The notes beneath the pieces were generated by a model. It saw only the letters and a list, made by a program, of their open reading frames with translations. It searched no databases and was not told the DNA's origin. From Alloprevotella rava (GTDB taxonomy: Bacteria; Bacteroidota; Bacteroidia; Bacteroidales; Bacteroidaceae), in NCBI RefSeq assembly GCF_014195585.1, contig NZ_JACICA010000001.1:62001-126000 (forward strand): a DNA stretch of 64,000 nt. The letters run 5' to 3'. Shown here piece after piece: positions 54,438 to 63,990 of the stretch (position 1 is its first letter; each line of letters starts with the position of its first letter). A program made the translations under genes and the position numbers.

Positions 54438-55634
54438 ATGAAAAAATATTTTAAGTCAGCATTGCTGCTTCTTTGCAGCGTTTGCCTCTTCGCTGCTTGT
54501 GCGGACGATAATGATTCAAATCCTACGCTGAAAATTCCGGAGACATTTGTGCTTAACACGCCAAACTATGCCGGCTATACTGTGGATTTAAAATCAACGA
54601 CCGACTCGCTTTCTTTATCTTGGTCACAGCCCGACTTTGGTGGCTTCCCCGTTGCGGCACATTATATGGTGCAAGTATCTAAGGGCGATAGTTTCAAAGT
54701 TTCGCAAGAACAGGCCGATGCCGACCAAACCGGTGCTAAAAAGGCCGACTATGCCAACCTCTCAAGTGTGCTCACCGATTGCAAGTATAAATACTCCGCT
54801 GAAGAACTCGACAAGCTCATTGAACAACTCAACGGCTGGGATGAGACAAATATTCCCAACAAAGCGAATGTCTTTGTGCGCGTGATGTCCTATATCCCCA
54901 CATCCACTGGTACAACCGATACGGTCTACTCCAATGTTGTGAAGCTCAATGTTGCTCCTTACTACGTGATGCTCAAGGCTGCCGATCCCGAACTTTGGTA
55001 TCTCATCGGCGCTTGTATTGGTGATGGTCAATGGACCAATAGTGCCGACGCTGTCGGAACGAGTATGATTCCGATGTATGTAGCTCCCGATCAGACTTAC
55101 AATACGAAGACAGGTAAGGGCATTATCGAATACGTTGGCTATCTCACTACTGCCGGCTTCAAAGTAGTGAAAACTCCAGGTAGTTGGGATGACCAATTGG
55201 GTTCTTCTGATGGCGCTCTGACCATTGTTCATAACGACGGTGGTTCCTCCAATATCTGTGTTCCTTCAGATGGCTACTACAAGATTACGCTCAATACGGA
55301 AAACTATAGCATGACTGTAGTTCCTTATACTCCGGCTGTTTCCACTTATCCGCAGATGCTCATTGCTGGCGACTTCAACGGTTGGGGCACTTCAACGGCG
55401 ATGACTGCGTGCGCATCCAGCAATAACCACGACTGGTTCTATGATCTTGATACCTCTGCCGATAAGACTACGGCGAAGTTCCTCACTGATAGCAGTTGGT
55501 CAACTAACTGGGGCGGTAACGATTTCCCGCGCGGCGCAGGGGCTCAAGGTGGAGCAAACATCCCTGTAGATGCTGGTAAGTATCGCGTCTTCTTCAACGA
55601 CATCACAGGTGTCTATATGTTCATGGCTAAGTAA
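54438..55634 (+). CDS. susE: SusE-like starch-binding lipoprotein
   Basis: The protein has 398 residues. Signal peptide with lipobox LFAAC (Cys 21). The N-terminal Ig-like domain (LSWSQPDFGGFPVAAHYMVQV) is of the SusE type. It is followed by two starch-binding modules (ELWYLIGACIGDGQWTN and YPQMLIAGDFNGWG), each with an exposed Trp as in SusE/SusF. It is surface-exposed and holds starch near the SusCD complex. Confidence 0.88.
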   Translation: MKKYFKSALLLLCSVCLFAACADDNDSNPTLKIPETFVLNTPNYAGYTVDLKSTTDSLSLSWSQPDFGGFPVAAHYMVQVSKGDSFKVSQEQADADQTGAKKADYANLSSVLTDCKYKYSAEELDKLIEQLNGWDETNIPNKANVFVRVMSYIPTSTGTTDTVYSNVVKLNVAPYYVMLKAADPELWYLIGACIGDGQWTNSADAVGTSMIPMYVAPDQTYNTKTGKGIIEYVGYLTTAGFKVVKTPGSWDDQLGSSDGALTIVHNDGGSSNICVPSDGYYKITLNTENYSMTVVPYTPAVSTYPQMLIAGDFNGWGTSTAMTACASSNNHDWFYDLDTSADKTTAKFLTDSSWSTNWGGNDFPRGAGAQGGANIPVDAGKYRVFFNDITGVYMFMAK

Positions 55635-55657
55635 TTATTGTTTTGTATGCTGCAAGG

Positions 55658-55686
55658 GCTGGTAAGCGGAATGCTCCGCTGCCAGC
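55658..55686 (+). promoter_or_regulatory. Hairpin between susE and susF
   Basis: GCTGGTAAGCGGA pairs with TCCGCTGCCAGC around loop ATGC. No T run follows, so mRNA processing or stability is more likely than termination. Confidence 0.6.
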
Positions 55687-55721
55687 ACCGCGCAGTTCAA
55701 AAAAGCTAAAAACGCATAAGT

Positions 55722-57122
55722 ATGAAAAAAGTACTGTTTACAATGGGGCTGGCTTTACTCTTTGCTGGTTGCTCCGATGATTATACGGACTGGGCACAAC
55801 CGAAGCAGAACGCCCAAGAGGCTGCGCTCTCTGCCGCGCTCAATATAGAGCCCGCTGCAGCTATCGACTATGCCAACGTAACGACCGATTCTGTCTCTAT
55901 TTATAAGGCAACTTTCACGGCCGAGAAAGCCTCTGAACCTACTTATAAGGTTTGTTTGAAGAACGCTGCGGCTACCGATTCTGTCTATCTCAATTCTGAT
56001 AAGAATGGTAAACTGGCTGCTGCCGACCTCAAGGCTGCTATTGAAAAGCTCTATGGCAAGCGTCCCAACAAACGCGAGATTCCTACAACGGTCTATGCCT
56101 ACACCACAATGGGTGGAGCGTCTTTCCGTCTCGATAAGGCTATCACCGTAACGGCTACCCTCGTAGCTCCCGTCATTGAAGACGTTTACTACTTGGTGGG
56201 CACAAATTCTCACTGGACTACACCCGTTAAGTTCAACCACAGCACCGAGGACGTCTACGATGATCCTATCTTCACAATGACCGTCCCTGCACCTGTCAAG
56301 GCTGATGGTACTCGTGCTGATGCACAGTTTAAGATTGTCCCGGCATCCTGCATGAAGGCCGACGGCTCTGCTGTTGAAAACTGGAGTGGTGCTTTAGGCT
56401 CCGACACAGAAAACGGTGATACTCGTCTCGAGGCTGGTATGGTGGCTCAGGGCGGTAGCTTCCTTCAGAGAGCTTCTGATGGTGCAAAATACTACACCAT
56501 TAAGCTGAACATGATGGACTATACCATGACCATCGCTCCGCTCAACTATTCTGAGTATATCTATGCTCCAGGTACCGGCAATAGCTGGACTCCGGCTTCT
56601 GCACCTGCTTTGCATTCTGCCAACTTCAATGGCGTCTATGAAGGTTTCGCTTATCTCAAATCAGAGTTTAAGTTCACCAAGCAGCGCAATTGGGACAATG
56701 GCGAATACAACTGGAGCAGCTTCACAAGCTATCCTGCGGGTTTCACAGGCGAAGGCACTGGAAACATCAAGGTGGCTACTGCTGGCTACTACAAGATTAC
56801 AGCCGATGTTTCTTCAGCTAAGTTCGAAGCTATTCCTACCACTTGGGGCATCATTGGTGATGCCACAGCAAAAGGTTGGGACGGCGACGAAGCCATGACA
56901 TTTAATGAAGCTGATGAGAGCTGGACGATAACGACGACGCTCAAAGCCGGAACATTCAAGTTCCGCGCTAACGGTAGTTGGGACATCAACTTTGGTGGTA
57001 GTGCCAATAATCTCATCCAGAATGGCGATAATCTTTCTGTCGCTGCCGGTACTTACACCATTAAGTTGTACCTCTCTCGCAAGACTGCTAACCACTACTA
57101 TTGCACGATTACTAAACAGTAA
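55722..57122 (+). CDS. susF: SusF/SusE-like starch-binding lipoprotein
   Basis: The protein has 466 residues. Signal peptide with lipobox LFAGC. N-terminal Ig-like domain, then at least two binding modules: VYYLVGTNSHWTTPVKF and YIYAPGTGNSWTPASAP. A third segment (TTWGIIGDATAKGWDGDEAM) reads like a further SusE/F module. It is the last gene before a strong terminator. The distinction between SusE and SusF rests on order and number of modules. Confidence 0.85.
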   Translation: MKKVLFTMGLALLFAGCSDDYTDWAQPKQNAQEAALSAALNIEPAAAIDYANVTTDSVSIYKATFTAEKASEPTYKVCLKNAAATDSVYLNSDKNGKLAAADLKAAIEKLYGKRPNKREIPTTVYAYTTMGGASFRLDKAITVTATLVAPVIEDVYYLVGTNSHWTTPVKFNHSTEDVYDDPIFTMTVPAPVKADGTRADAQFKIVPASCMKADGSAVENWSGALGSDTENGDTRLEAGMVAQGGSFLQRASDGAKYYTIKLNMMDYTMTIAPLNYSEYIYAPGTGNSWTPASAPALHSANFNGVYEGFAYLKSEFKFTKQRNWDNGEYNWSSFTSYPAGFTGEGTGNIKVATAGYYKITADVSSAKFEAIPTTWGIIGDATAKGWDGDEAMTFNEADESWTITTTLKAGTFKFRANGSWDINFGGSANNLIQNGDNLSVAAGTYTIKLYLSRKTANHYYCTITKQ

Positions 57123-57152
57123 ACTCCGGCATGTATTGTTATAACTGATTCT

Positions 57153-57188
57153 TTCCCCCATCCGGGATTCTTGGGTGGGGGATTTTCG
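57153..57188 (+). terminator. Terminator after susF
   Basis: TCCCCCATCC pairs with a GGGT-G-run-A strand after a short loop and is followed by TTTTC. It separates the susB-susF transcript from the amylase. Confidence 0.8.
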
Positions 57189-57204
57189 ATTACAGCAAGT
57201 TTTC

Positions 57205-57212
57205 TATATTTG
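57205..57212 (+). promoter_or_regulatory. -7 box (TATATTTG) for the alpha-amylase
   Basis: Exact TAnnTTTG, 49 bases upstream of the amylase ATG. It lies inside the longer open frame, which supports the shorter start. Confidence 0.55.
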
Positions 57213-57260
57213 CTGTTCGTTAGCGAAAGAAATCAAACATTAACTAAAAACTACGACACA

Positions 57261-58697
57261 ATGAAGAAACGTACACTTCTCTTTTCCTTCTTCGCTCTGC
57301 TTCTCGGTTCGGCGCGCGCACAAGCGCCGGCCGATTGTCAGGATGTGCTGTTGCAAGGATTCTTTTGGAACTCGCAGCAGCAAACAGGATGGGCACAACT
57401 GCTGCCTGCTGTTGATGAAATCGGGCAAAACTTCACGGGCATTTGGCTGCCGCCTTCAGCCAATCCCGAGGGAGGCTATACCGTTGGTGGGTCAAATGTA
57501 GGCTATCATCCGCGCGTGTGGAATGACCAAAACTCTTGTTGGGGAACGGCCGACAATCTGAAAACGCTGATCACGGCCTTCCATAACAAAGGCGTAAGAG
57601 TCATTGCCGACATCGTCATCAACCACCGCGCCGGCTATACCGATTGGGCCAACTTCTCGCCCGACAACTTCGGAGCGTATGGCTCTTACCAACTTACGCT
57701 GGCCGACATTTGTCGCAACGATGAAGTCAATACGGAAGCTGGAGCGGCCACTTTCCGCGCCACCTATGGCATGGCTACTGGTGCTAACGATACGGGAGAA
57801 AACTGGGGTGGCGCGCGAGATCTCGACCACACTTCGGCAAATGTGCAGAACGATGTAAAGGCCTATCTCAACTGGATGAAGGGCGAGATGGGCTACGATG
57901 GTTGGCGCTACGACTTCGTGAAAGGTTTCGAAGGAAAATATGTAGGAATCTACAACGACGCATCGCAACCCTGGCTCAGCGTGGGCGAGTATTGGGATGG
58001 TAGCTATGATGCCGTCAAAGCTTGGTTAGCTGCTACGGGCTATAAGTCCATGGCGTTCGATTTTCCCCAGAAATATGCAGCACTCAACAACGGTTTGGCC
58101 AAGAACAACTACGCCAATATGGCGTGGAAAGAGAATGGCACAACGCCGCGCCCTGCTGGTCTCATCCATAACAGCTCAACCAATCGTTATGCGGTTACCT
58201 TTGTTGACAACCATGATACTTACCGCGACGGCAGCAAATACACGGGCAATGTAGCGCAGGCTTATGCCTTTTTGTTGAGTGCTCCTGGCGTGCCCTGCGT
58301 CTTCTGGCCGCATTGGGTGGGTAATAAGACGGTTATCAAGAATCAGATTGCTGCTCGCCGTGTGGCTGGCGTGACCTCGCAGAGCAATTGTGAGGTAGTG
58401 CGCAGCAACACCTACTACGAGAGCCGTACCGAAGGCAAAAACGGCACTTTGATTTGTCGTATCGGCAACGTAGCCACGATGCCAAAGACAGTTCCCGACG
58501 GCTACTTCCGCGCCTGCGGCGGCAACAACTGGGCTTTCTATCTGCCCACAGCCTTGCAGTCCGTTTACACCGGTGTGCAAACGCCTACCGTTACATCTCG
58601 CAGCGAAACTTCCGTCTATGACCTCCAAGGTCGCCGCGTTAGCACAACACATTCTGGTCTTTATCTCATCAATGGCCAAAAGGTCTTGGTGAAGTGA
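57261..58697 (+). CDS. Secreted GH13 alpha-amylase with T9SS-like tail
   Basis: The protein has about 478 residues from the ATG that gives a signal peptide (MKKRTLLFSFFALLLGSARAQ). The GH13 barrel shows the nucleophile Asp in GWRYDFVKGFEGKY, acid/base Glu in SVGEYWDGS and the third Asp in FVDNHDTYRDG. The C-terminal 30 residues (VYDLQGRRVSTTHSGLYL then NGQKVLVK) match the short sorting tail common in Prevotella proteins routed by the type IX secretion system. It occupies the place of SusG but has no lipobox, so surface attachment would differ. It has its own promoter box and terminator. Confidence 0.9.
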   Translation: MKKRTLLFSFFALLLGSARAQAPADCQDVLLQGFFWNSQQQTGWAQLLPAVDEIGQNFTGIWLPPSANPEGGYTVGGSNVGYHPRVWNDQNSCWGTADNLKTLITAFHNKGVRVIADIVINHRAGYTDWANFSPDNFGAYGSYQLTLADICRNDEVNTEAGAATFRATYGMATGANDTGENWGGARDLDHTSANVQNDVKAYLNWMKGEMGYDGWRYDFVKGFEGKYVGIYNDASQPWLSVGEYWDGSYDAVKAWLAATGYKSMAFDFPQKYAALNNGLAKNNYANMAWKENGTTPRPAGLIHNSSTNRYAVTFVDNHDTYRDGSKYTGNVAQAYAFLLSAPGVPCVFWPHWVGNKTVIKNQIAARRVAGVTSQSNCEVVRSNTYYESRTEGKNGTLICRIGNVATMPKTVPDGYFRACGGNNWAFYLPTALQSVYTGVQTPTVTSRSETSVYDLQGRRVSTTHSGLYLINGQKVLVK

Positions 58698-58717
58698 TAT
58701 GAGAGGCTCGTCCTAAT

Positions 58718-58780
58718 CTGACTCCTCTGACCAGTCTGACCAGTCGGACTCGTCAGACTAGTCCGACTCGTCTGAGCTCT
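58718..58780 (+). repeat. 9-bp tandem repeat (seven units)
   Basis: Seven contiguous 9-mers of the form CTGACCAGT / CNGACTCGT with variation at two or three positions. It lies 20 bases after the amylase stop and before its terminator. Confidence 0.8.
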
Positions 58781-58802
58781 ACTGCTTCTCCAACAATTCT
58801 CA

Positions 58803-58846
58803 AATGCCACAAGCTGTGTTCTCTCACAGCCTTGTGGCATTTTTTC
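58803..58846 (+). terminator. Terminator of the alpha-amylase gene
   Basis: AATGCCACAAG-CTGTG pairs with CACAG-CCTTGTGGCATT, followed by TTTT. Confidence 0.88.
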
Positions 58847-58997
58847 GTCTGTCCCTTTCTTTGTAAATAAAGTTCTTATTCTACGGCCGCGAGAATGGCG
58901 CGAAAATCAGCTTGCTTGATTGCGGGCAGGAATAACGCTGTTTTGGTGCATTATGAAATGGGGATATTTTCCACTTTTCGCGAGATGTTCTAGGATA

Positions 58998-59068
58998 CAA
59001 TAAGGAAGTTTTCAAACGCAATAAGCCTGCCAGCTGACAGCCTTATTGTGTCAGTTGACAGAATAAGG
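58998..59068. repeat. 21-bp CAATAAGG module array, copy E
   Basis: CAATAAGG at 58998, CAATAAGC at 59019, inverted CCTTATTG at 59041 and GAATAAGG at 59061: the 21-bp grid and order of copies A and C. The rest of the gap to the next gene contains no other supported feature except a weak promoter: TTTG at 59318 and TTAATTTG at 59340, 18 bases apart. Confidence 0.88.
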
Positions 59069-59383
59069 ATGAAAGTGCGCTTCTTTGTGAAAACTGCTGG
59101 CTTTTCTGCTTTTTTGGAGGGAATAATAAAGAAAAAAGCGGTCGGAAAAGCTTTCCAGAAGTGTACCCTAAAGTTTCGTGGAGAAACGAAAGACTTTTTC
59201 ACATCTATAGCTGAAAAACCGAATGTCAAGAATAGGGGCAGCAATGTTTTGCTGCGATATGGGAACAACTGATGCTGAATCCTTTCTTCGCAAAAACCGT
59301 CATTTCTGTTGCAAAAGTTTGTATTTCTTTTTTATTTTTTTAATTTGCGCCCCGTTACCTATAAAGCAAATTTTTTACATTTC

Positions 59384-62300
59384 ATGAAACTTTTAATCCC
59401 TTCCTTATTCTTAGGGTTCAGTGTCTTACTGCCCGTTGGAATGAAGGCGCAGGTGAGTGTGACGCGGACGGCAACGGACGTCAGTATCAGTAATGCTTAT
59501 CTCGAACGTCATTTCAATATTTCAGGACAACACCTTCGGCCTGGAAAAATGGTCAATAAGCGCACCGCGCCTACTGCTACTTTCAATCCCTCTGCGGGGA
59601 GTGAAGAGTTTTCGCTCAATCCTGTCACACAGAAAAAGCAGGTGGGCGGTTTGCTTAACCGCGCTGCCTGGACAGTGACAGCCGATGGCTTTACGCCCGA
59701 AAATGGCTGCGGAACGCCCGCATCTATTATTGACGGCAATGATGCCACCTATTGGCATTCCAACTATACGGACGCTTCGCTCGCAGAGATGCCCCACTGG
59801 TTTCTCGTAGATCTCGGTAGTAGCCAAACGTTCCGCAGTTTCGGCTATACCACGCGTCAAGCAGACAAATCGGTCAACGGACACGCAAAAGAAATAGAGA
59901 TACAAGCAGGCGATACTCCCACGGCTCTTACTACGGTCTATTCGGGAACGATGCCTTACAGTCTCAAGGAAATTTGGACAAATTTTAGCCACAACATAAC
60001 GGCGCGTTACGTTAAAGTAATCATCAAGAGCAGTTGGAACGGTGCGAAGTTTGCCGCTTGCGGAGAATTCCGCCTGTCTTCAGAAGCACAGACTGCCGCC
60101 ACTGAGATGACAAAGCTTCCCCGTACGGGTTGGACGGCAACGGCCGATTCCTGGTGTCACGAAAGTGCTACGGTGGGCGATCCCTCTTTGGCCATTGATG
60201 GCGATGCCGCAACGCTGTGGCATACGTTCTATTCCGGTCAGCAAGGCCAAGGCTCTGCTGCTCTGCCTCATTCTCTAACCATCGACCTCGGGGCTGCTGC
60301 CACATTCCGCAGTTTTGGCTATCTGCCACGTTCTGGCTCTGAGGGAGTGCGCTCCAATGGAAATATTGCAGGCTATGAATTCTCTGTGTCGGACAATGGC
60401 TCCGACTGGCAGACAGTCAAGACAGGCACACTCGCCTATACGGAGGTGGCCACGGTTTGGACAGACCTCGGTCGCGATATCACGGCGCGCTATGTGCGTC
60501 TGACAGAGACCAGCGCCGTCAACGGTCGCGAATTTGGCTGTTGTGCAGAGTTTAATCTTTCTGCGGACACTGTAGCCGTTCCGCTCCCTACGGCATTCTC
60601 CGCTTCTCAAATGACCCTCGACAATGTCAGAGAAGAAAGTATCGACGGAGGTAAGCGTCTCGTCTTTGAGATGAAACCTTATCAGCACGTGAACCCTGCA
60701 GATGGTGTCAGTGCTACGTGGAATGTCAGCATGGTGGTAGAAATGAAAGAGAAGGACCATTTTCTGCATAAATACCTCCTCATCAGTGCTGCAGACGAGG
60801 CAGCCCGCACCACGCCTATCGACTATATCGAAATGGAGAATATGGGCGTTGAGGGCGTGGCAGCTAATCAGCGATGGTCTCACCCAGAAGGTTCCGGCGG
60901 TGTGGGAGGTATGAGTGCCTACACGATGAGTCTCGGTCAGCCCTTCTATATCGATGGTCTTTTCTTTGGGTCGGAATTTCCGCAAGCTGAGAACGAAATC
61001 TCCAACGGCTTTGGATATTCGCGCTACTACAGCGGGAAATCGCTCAGTAGCATTGCCAAAGACGGCGTTTTCCGTACTTGGCCTAACGTGGAAGGGGCTG
61101 CGCGCTCCGTTTCCGAAGTGGGAGTGATCCGTCAGGACTTCTTCTCCTACATTGAGACGATAGCACGCCCCACTAAAGTACGTATGCAGTACAACAGTTG
61201 GTACGACTGGATGATGACCATTACGGAAGAGCGCATCAATACCAGTTTCAAACGAATGGAACGCGGTTTCACGCAGCACGGTCTCCGACCGATGGACTCC
61301 TATGTTGTGGATGATGGTTGGAACAACTATAACGTCAGCGATACGGAACGTTCCGGCACTACTTCCAACGTGTCTGGTTTCTGGGAATTCAATTCTAAAT
61401 TCCCCACGGGGCTTCAGGGTGCAGCACAGATAGCTCACCGCTATGGTTCCGACTTTGGTATTTGGCTCGGCCCGCGTGGTGGCTACAATTTCAATGCAAG
61501 TTGGGGACATTTCCTTGAATCCCACGGCAACGGCACGTATAATACGCGTTCGGGGGATGCTGTGACGGGCGACTCTGTCTATGTCTCCAAGCTGCGCGAC
61601 TTTTTCCTCACCTGTCAGAAGGATTACGGGGTTAATTATTGGAAACTTGATGGTTTCTCCACGGTAGAACCGCAACCCAGCAATAATGGCCGTTATATCA
61701 CGGGCGGGAAAAATGGCAACTACTATTTTACGGAGCATTGGGAGCGTTGGTACGATGTGTTCCGCGACCTTTACGCTGAGGCCTCTGGTCGTGGTAGCGA
61801 CCTTTGGCTCAATCTTACTTGCTACGTCAATCCGAGTCCGTGGATTTTGCAGTTCTGCAACAGTGTGTGGATGCAGAATTCCAACGATATGGGACGGGCT
61901 GTAGTGGGCGGTCGCAATAGTGAACTCGACAAGCAATTAAGCTACCGCGACGATCGCTACTACGATTTCTACAATGCCAACGGTCTGCAATTTCCCCAGA
62001 GCCACATATTCAACCACGATCCTATCTACGGCAAGACGGACTGTATGAGTCCCAACGCTATGTCTGACAATGAGTTCCGCGCCTACCTCTACATGATGGC
62101 TACACGTGGTACGGCGTTCTGGGAAATGCTTTATTCTTACAACATGATGGACGAAGGCAACAAATGGCTTATCAATGCCGAAGCCCTCACGTTCATAGAC
62201 AAGAATTACGAGACACTGCGCAATGCTGTCTACTTTGGTCGCTCGCCGAAGTCGGGCGAAATCTACGGCTACTCTTGCTGGCGTCCCGTTACAACAGGAC

Positions 62301-63892
62301 AACAAGCGGAGGGTATTGTTTCGTTCCGCAATCCGTCAAACACTTCTAAGACTTTCACGTTTACGTTCGACAAAGCGGTAGGAGTTCCCGAAACAGCAAA
62401 TAATCTGCATGCCGGCCTGATTATGCAATATAGCGGCACACCGGGTGCAGCGACAGCACTGACTTGGACACCTGCTGCCACGACTTACGCATACGGTCAG
62501 AATATGCAACTGACGCTCCGTCCGGGTGAGATTCTCGTGCTCCGCTTTGGTGCGGCCGATACCACCCCTGCAACATTTGCCACGGTGCGCTCTACGGAAG
62601 CTCGCAAAGTGGTGGCGCAGTTCTCTGAACCTGTCCGCCCCACAACTTCTGCCTTTGCTCTCTATGATGGAGCAACACTCGTTGGTCAGCCCGCAGCGGT
62701 TTCCTTAGCGGCCGATTATCGCACCGTGACACTCACCTTTGCCAATGCTTTACAAGATAATAAGGCTTACACGCTGAAGGCACAGAATCTTTCGGATTGG
62801 AACAATGTTCTCTCTCAGGATGTATCTCCTGTCTTCTACTATAATGCAGGAGGTCTCGTTCTCCGCATAGATTCTACAGCACAATTGCAGCAGGCAGAGA
62901 CCGTAGCCACGCGTTCGGACCTCCGCGCCGGCGTTCAGTTCCTTGCTTTGGACAAGTCCTATACCGCGGTGAGTGAGAAAACGATAGGTGGGCGCGATGC
63001 TTTCACTTTCTCTACACTCGTCCGTACTACTGCTGCCAATACAGTCATAGCACAGCAGGCAGGAGCGTGGAAGTTGGAACTCGTGAATGGAAAACCCGTC
63101 TTCAAGGTGGGACATACCACCTTTGCCGCTGACTCTGTGGTGAACGATGGCCGTAACCATCAGATTACTGCTGTGCGCGAGGCAAACGGCATGGTGAAAG
63201 TCTATATCGATGGCAACTTGCAGGGCACTGCCTATAATGCTGCTTATGCTGAGGAAATACTCACGCCAGCTCGTCTTCAGTTGGGCGGTACGGCTGGTTT
63301 GGAATTGGCAGCTGCCAGCCTCTATGTAGGAGCTGCCGATTACGAGAAAGCAGCAGCCGATGCTTCTGCAGCACTCACTGAGAAATACCTCATCAGTGTG
63401 ACTGTCCCCACAGGACTTGACGTGACGTTCACCCCTAAGGCTGGAGTGACAGCTGCCGGCGAGCAATTGGTAGCTGCCGTCGCACCAGGAAAAACTGTTT
63501 CGGTCAAGGCCGTGGCTCAAGACGGCTTCCGCCTTGCTGGCTACACGAAGGACGGTGTTCAGACAACGCTCAATGCTGGTAGGGATTCAGTTGCAACGGT
63601 GCACTTTGCCGCAGTGCGTGCCGACCATAATTTGGTGTTTGTGGTAAAGAAAACCACCGGTATTGCTGAGGCTTCCGCCAATGGTCTGAAGGTGACGACA
63701 ACGCCGACAAGCATAGAAGTGACTGGAGCTAGCCCACTCAGCATTCGTGCCTACACGTCGGATGGTCGACTGTTGGGAACGGCGAAAGGAACAGACCGAG
63801 TTGTTCTCTCCACTGCTGCCTGGCCAGCAGGAACTTATATCCTTGACATCATGACTTCCGGAATTTCTAAAACGGTAAAACTCATGAAATAA
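59384..63892 (+). CDS. Large secreted clan GH-D-like glycosidase with discoidin, LamG and T9SS-tail domains
   Basis: The protein has about 1502 residues from the ATG giving MKLLIPSLFLGFSVLLPVGM, a signal peptide. Two F5/8 type C (discoidin/CBM32-like) domains occupy about 105-235 and 250-395 (IDGNDATYWHSNY; AIDGDAATLWHTFYSG). A beta-sandwich precedes a barrel at about 600-900 with YVVDDGWNNYN, FGIWLGPRGG and YWKLDGFST; the last Asp is the expected nucleophile of GH27/GH36. A LamG-like domain (about 1180-1320), an Ig/flagellin-new-like stretch and a tail (SIRAYTSDGRLLGTAKG ... YILDI) of T9SS type A form follow. Alpha-galactosidase or alpha-N-acetylgalactosaminidase activity is the best guess; the exact GH family is uncertain. 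Confidence 0.8.
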   Translation: MKLLIPSLFLGFSVLLPVGMKAQVSVTRTATDVSISNAYLERHFNISGQHLRPGKMVNKRTAPTATFNPSAGSEEFSLNPVTQKKQVGGLLNRAAWTVTADGFTPENGCGTPASIIDGNDATYWHSNYTDASLAEMPHWFLVDLGSSQTFRSFGYTTRQADKSVNGHAKEIEIQAGDTPTALTTVYSGTMPYSLKEIWTNFSHNITARYVKVIIKSSWNGAKFAACGEFRLSSEAQTAATEMTKLPRTGWTATADSWCHESATVGDPSLAIDGDAATLWHTFYSGQQGQGSAALPHSLTIDLGAAATFRSFGYLPRSGSEGVRSNGNIAGYEFSVSDNGSDWQTVKTGTLAYTEVATVWTDLGRDITARYVRLTETSAVNGREFGCCAEFNLSADTVAVPLPTAFSASQMTLDNVREESIDGGKRLVFEMKPYQHVNPADGVSATWNVSMVVEMKEKDHFLHKYLLISAADEAARTTPIDYIEMENMGVEGVAANQRWSHPEGSGGVGGMSAYTMSLGQPFYIDGLFFGSEFPQAENEISNGFGYSRYYSGKSLSSIAKDGVFRTWPNVEGAARSVSEVGVIRQDFFSYIETIARPTKVRMQYNSWYDWMMTITEERINTSFKRMERGFTQHGLRPMDSYVVDDGWNNYNVSDTERSGTTSNVSGFWEFNSKFPTGLQGAAQIAHRYGSDFGIWLGPRGGYNFNASWGHFLESHGNGTYNTRSGDAVTGDSVYVSKLRDFFLTCQKDYGVNYWKLDGFSTVEPQPSNNGRYITGGKNGNYYFTEHWERWYDVFRDLYAEASGRGSDLWLNLTCYVNPSPWILQFCNSVWMQNSNDMGRAVVGGRNSELDKQLSYRDDRYYDFYNANGLQFPQSHIFNHDPIYGKTDCMSPNAMSDNEFRAYLYMMATRGTAFWEMLYSYNMMDEGNKWLINAEALTFIDKNYETLRNAVYFGRSPKSGEIYGYSCWRPVTTGQQAEGIVSFRNPSNTSKTFTFTFDKAVGVPETANNLHAGLIMQYSGTPGAATALTWTPAATTYAYGQNMQLTLRPGEILVLRFGAADTTPATFATVRSTEARKVVAQFSEPVRPTTSAFALYDGATLVGQPAAVSLAADYRTVTLTFANALQDNKAYTLKAQNLSDWNNVLSQDVSPVFYYNAGGLVLRIDSTAQLQQAETVATRSDLRAGVQFLALDKSYTAVSEKTIGGRDAFTFSTLVRTTAANTVIAQQAGAWKLELVNGKPVFKVGHTTFAADSVVNDGRNHQITAVREANGMVKVYIDGNLQGTAYNAAYAEEILTPARLQLGGTAGLELAAASLYVGAADYEKAAADASAALTEKYLISVTVPTGLDVTFTPKAGVTAAGEQLVAAVAPGKTVSVKAVAQDGFRLAGYTKDGVQTTLNAGRDSVATVHFAAVRADHNLVFVVKKTTGIAEASANGLKVTTTPTSIEVTGASPLSIRAYTSDGRLLGTAKGTDRVVLSTAAWPAGTYILDIMTSGISKTVKLMK

Positions 63893-63947
63893 TCTCATTA
63901 GCGCACCCGGCATTTTCCTTTTGCTCCCTTGCGCTTCCACCTTATCC

Positions 63948-63990
63948 GTCCTGTCGAAGACCTTCCTTTGTGTACTTCGGCAGGACTTTT
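63948..63990 (+). terminator. Terminator of the large glycosidase gene
   Basis: GTCCTGTCGAAG pairs with CTTCGGCAGGAC, followed by TTTTCTATTT. Confidence 0.85.

Noticed and set aside
60275-61936. 553-codon open frame opposite the glycosidase gene
   Set aside because: It runs antisense to the discoidin and catalytic domains and has no recognisable domain; an artefact of codon use.
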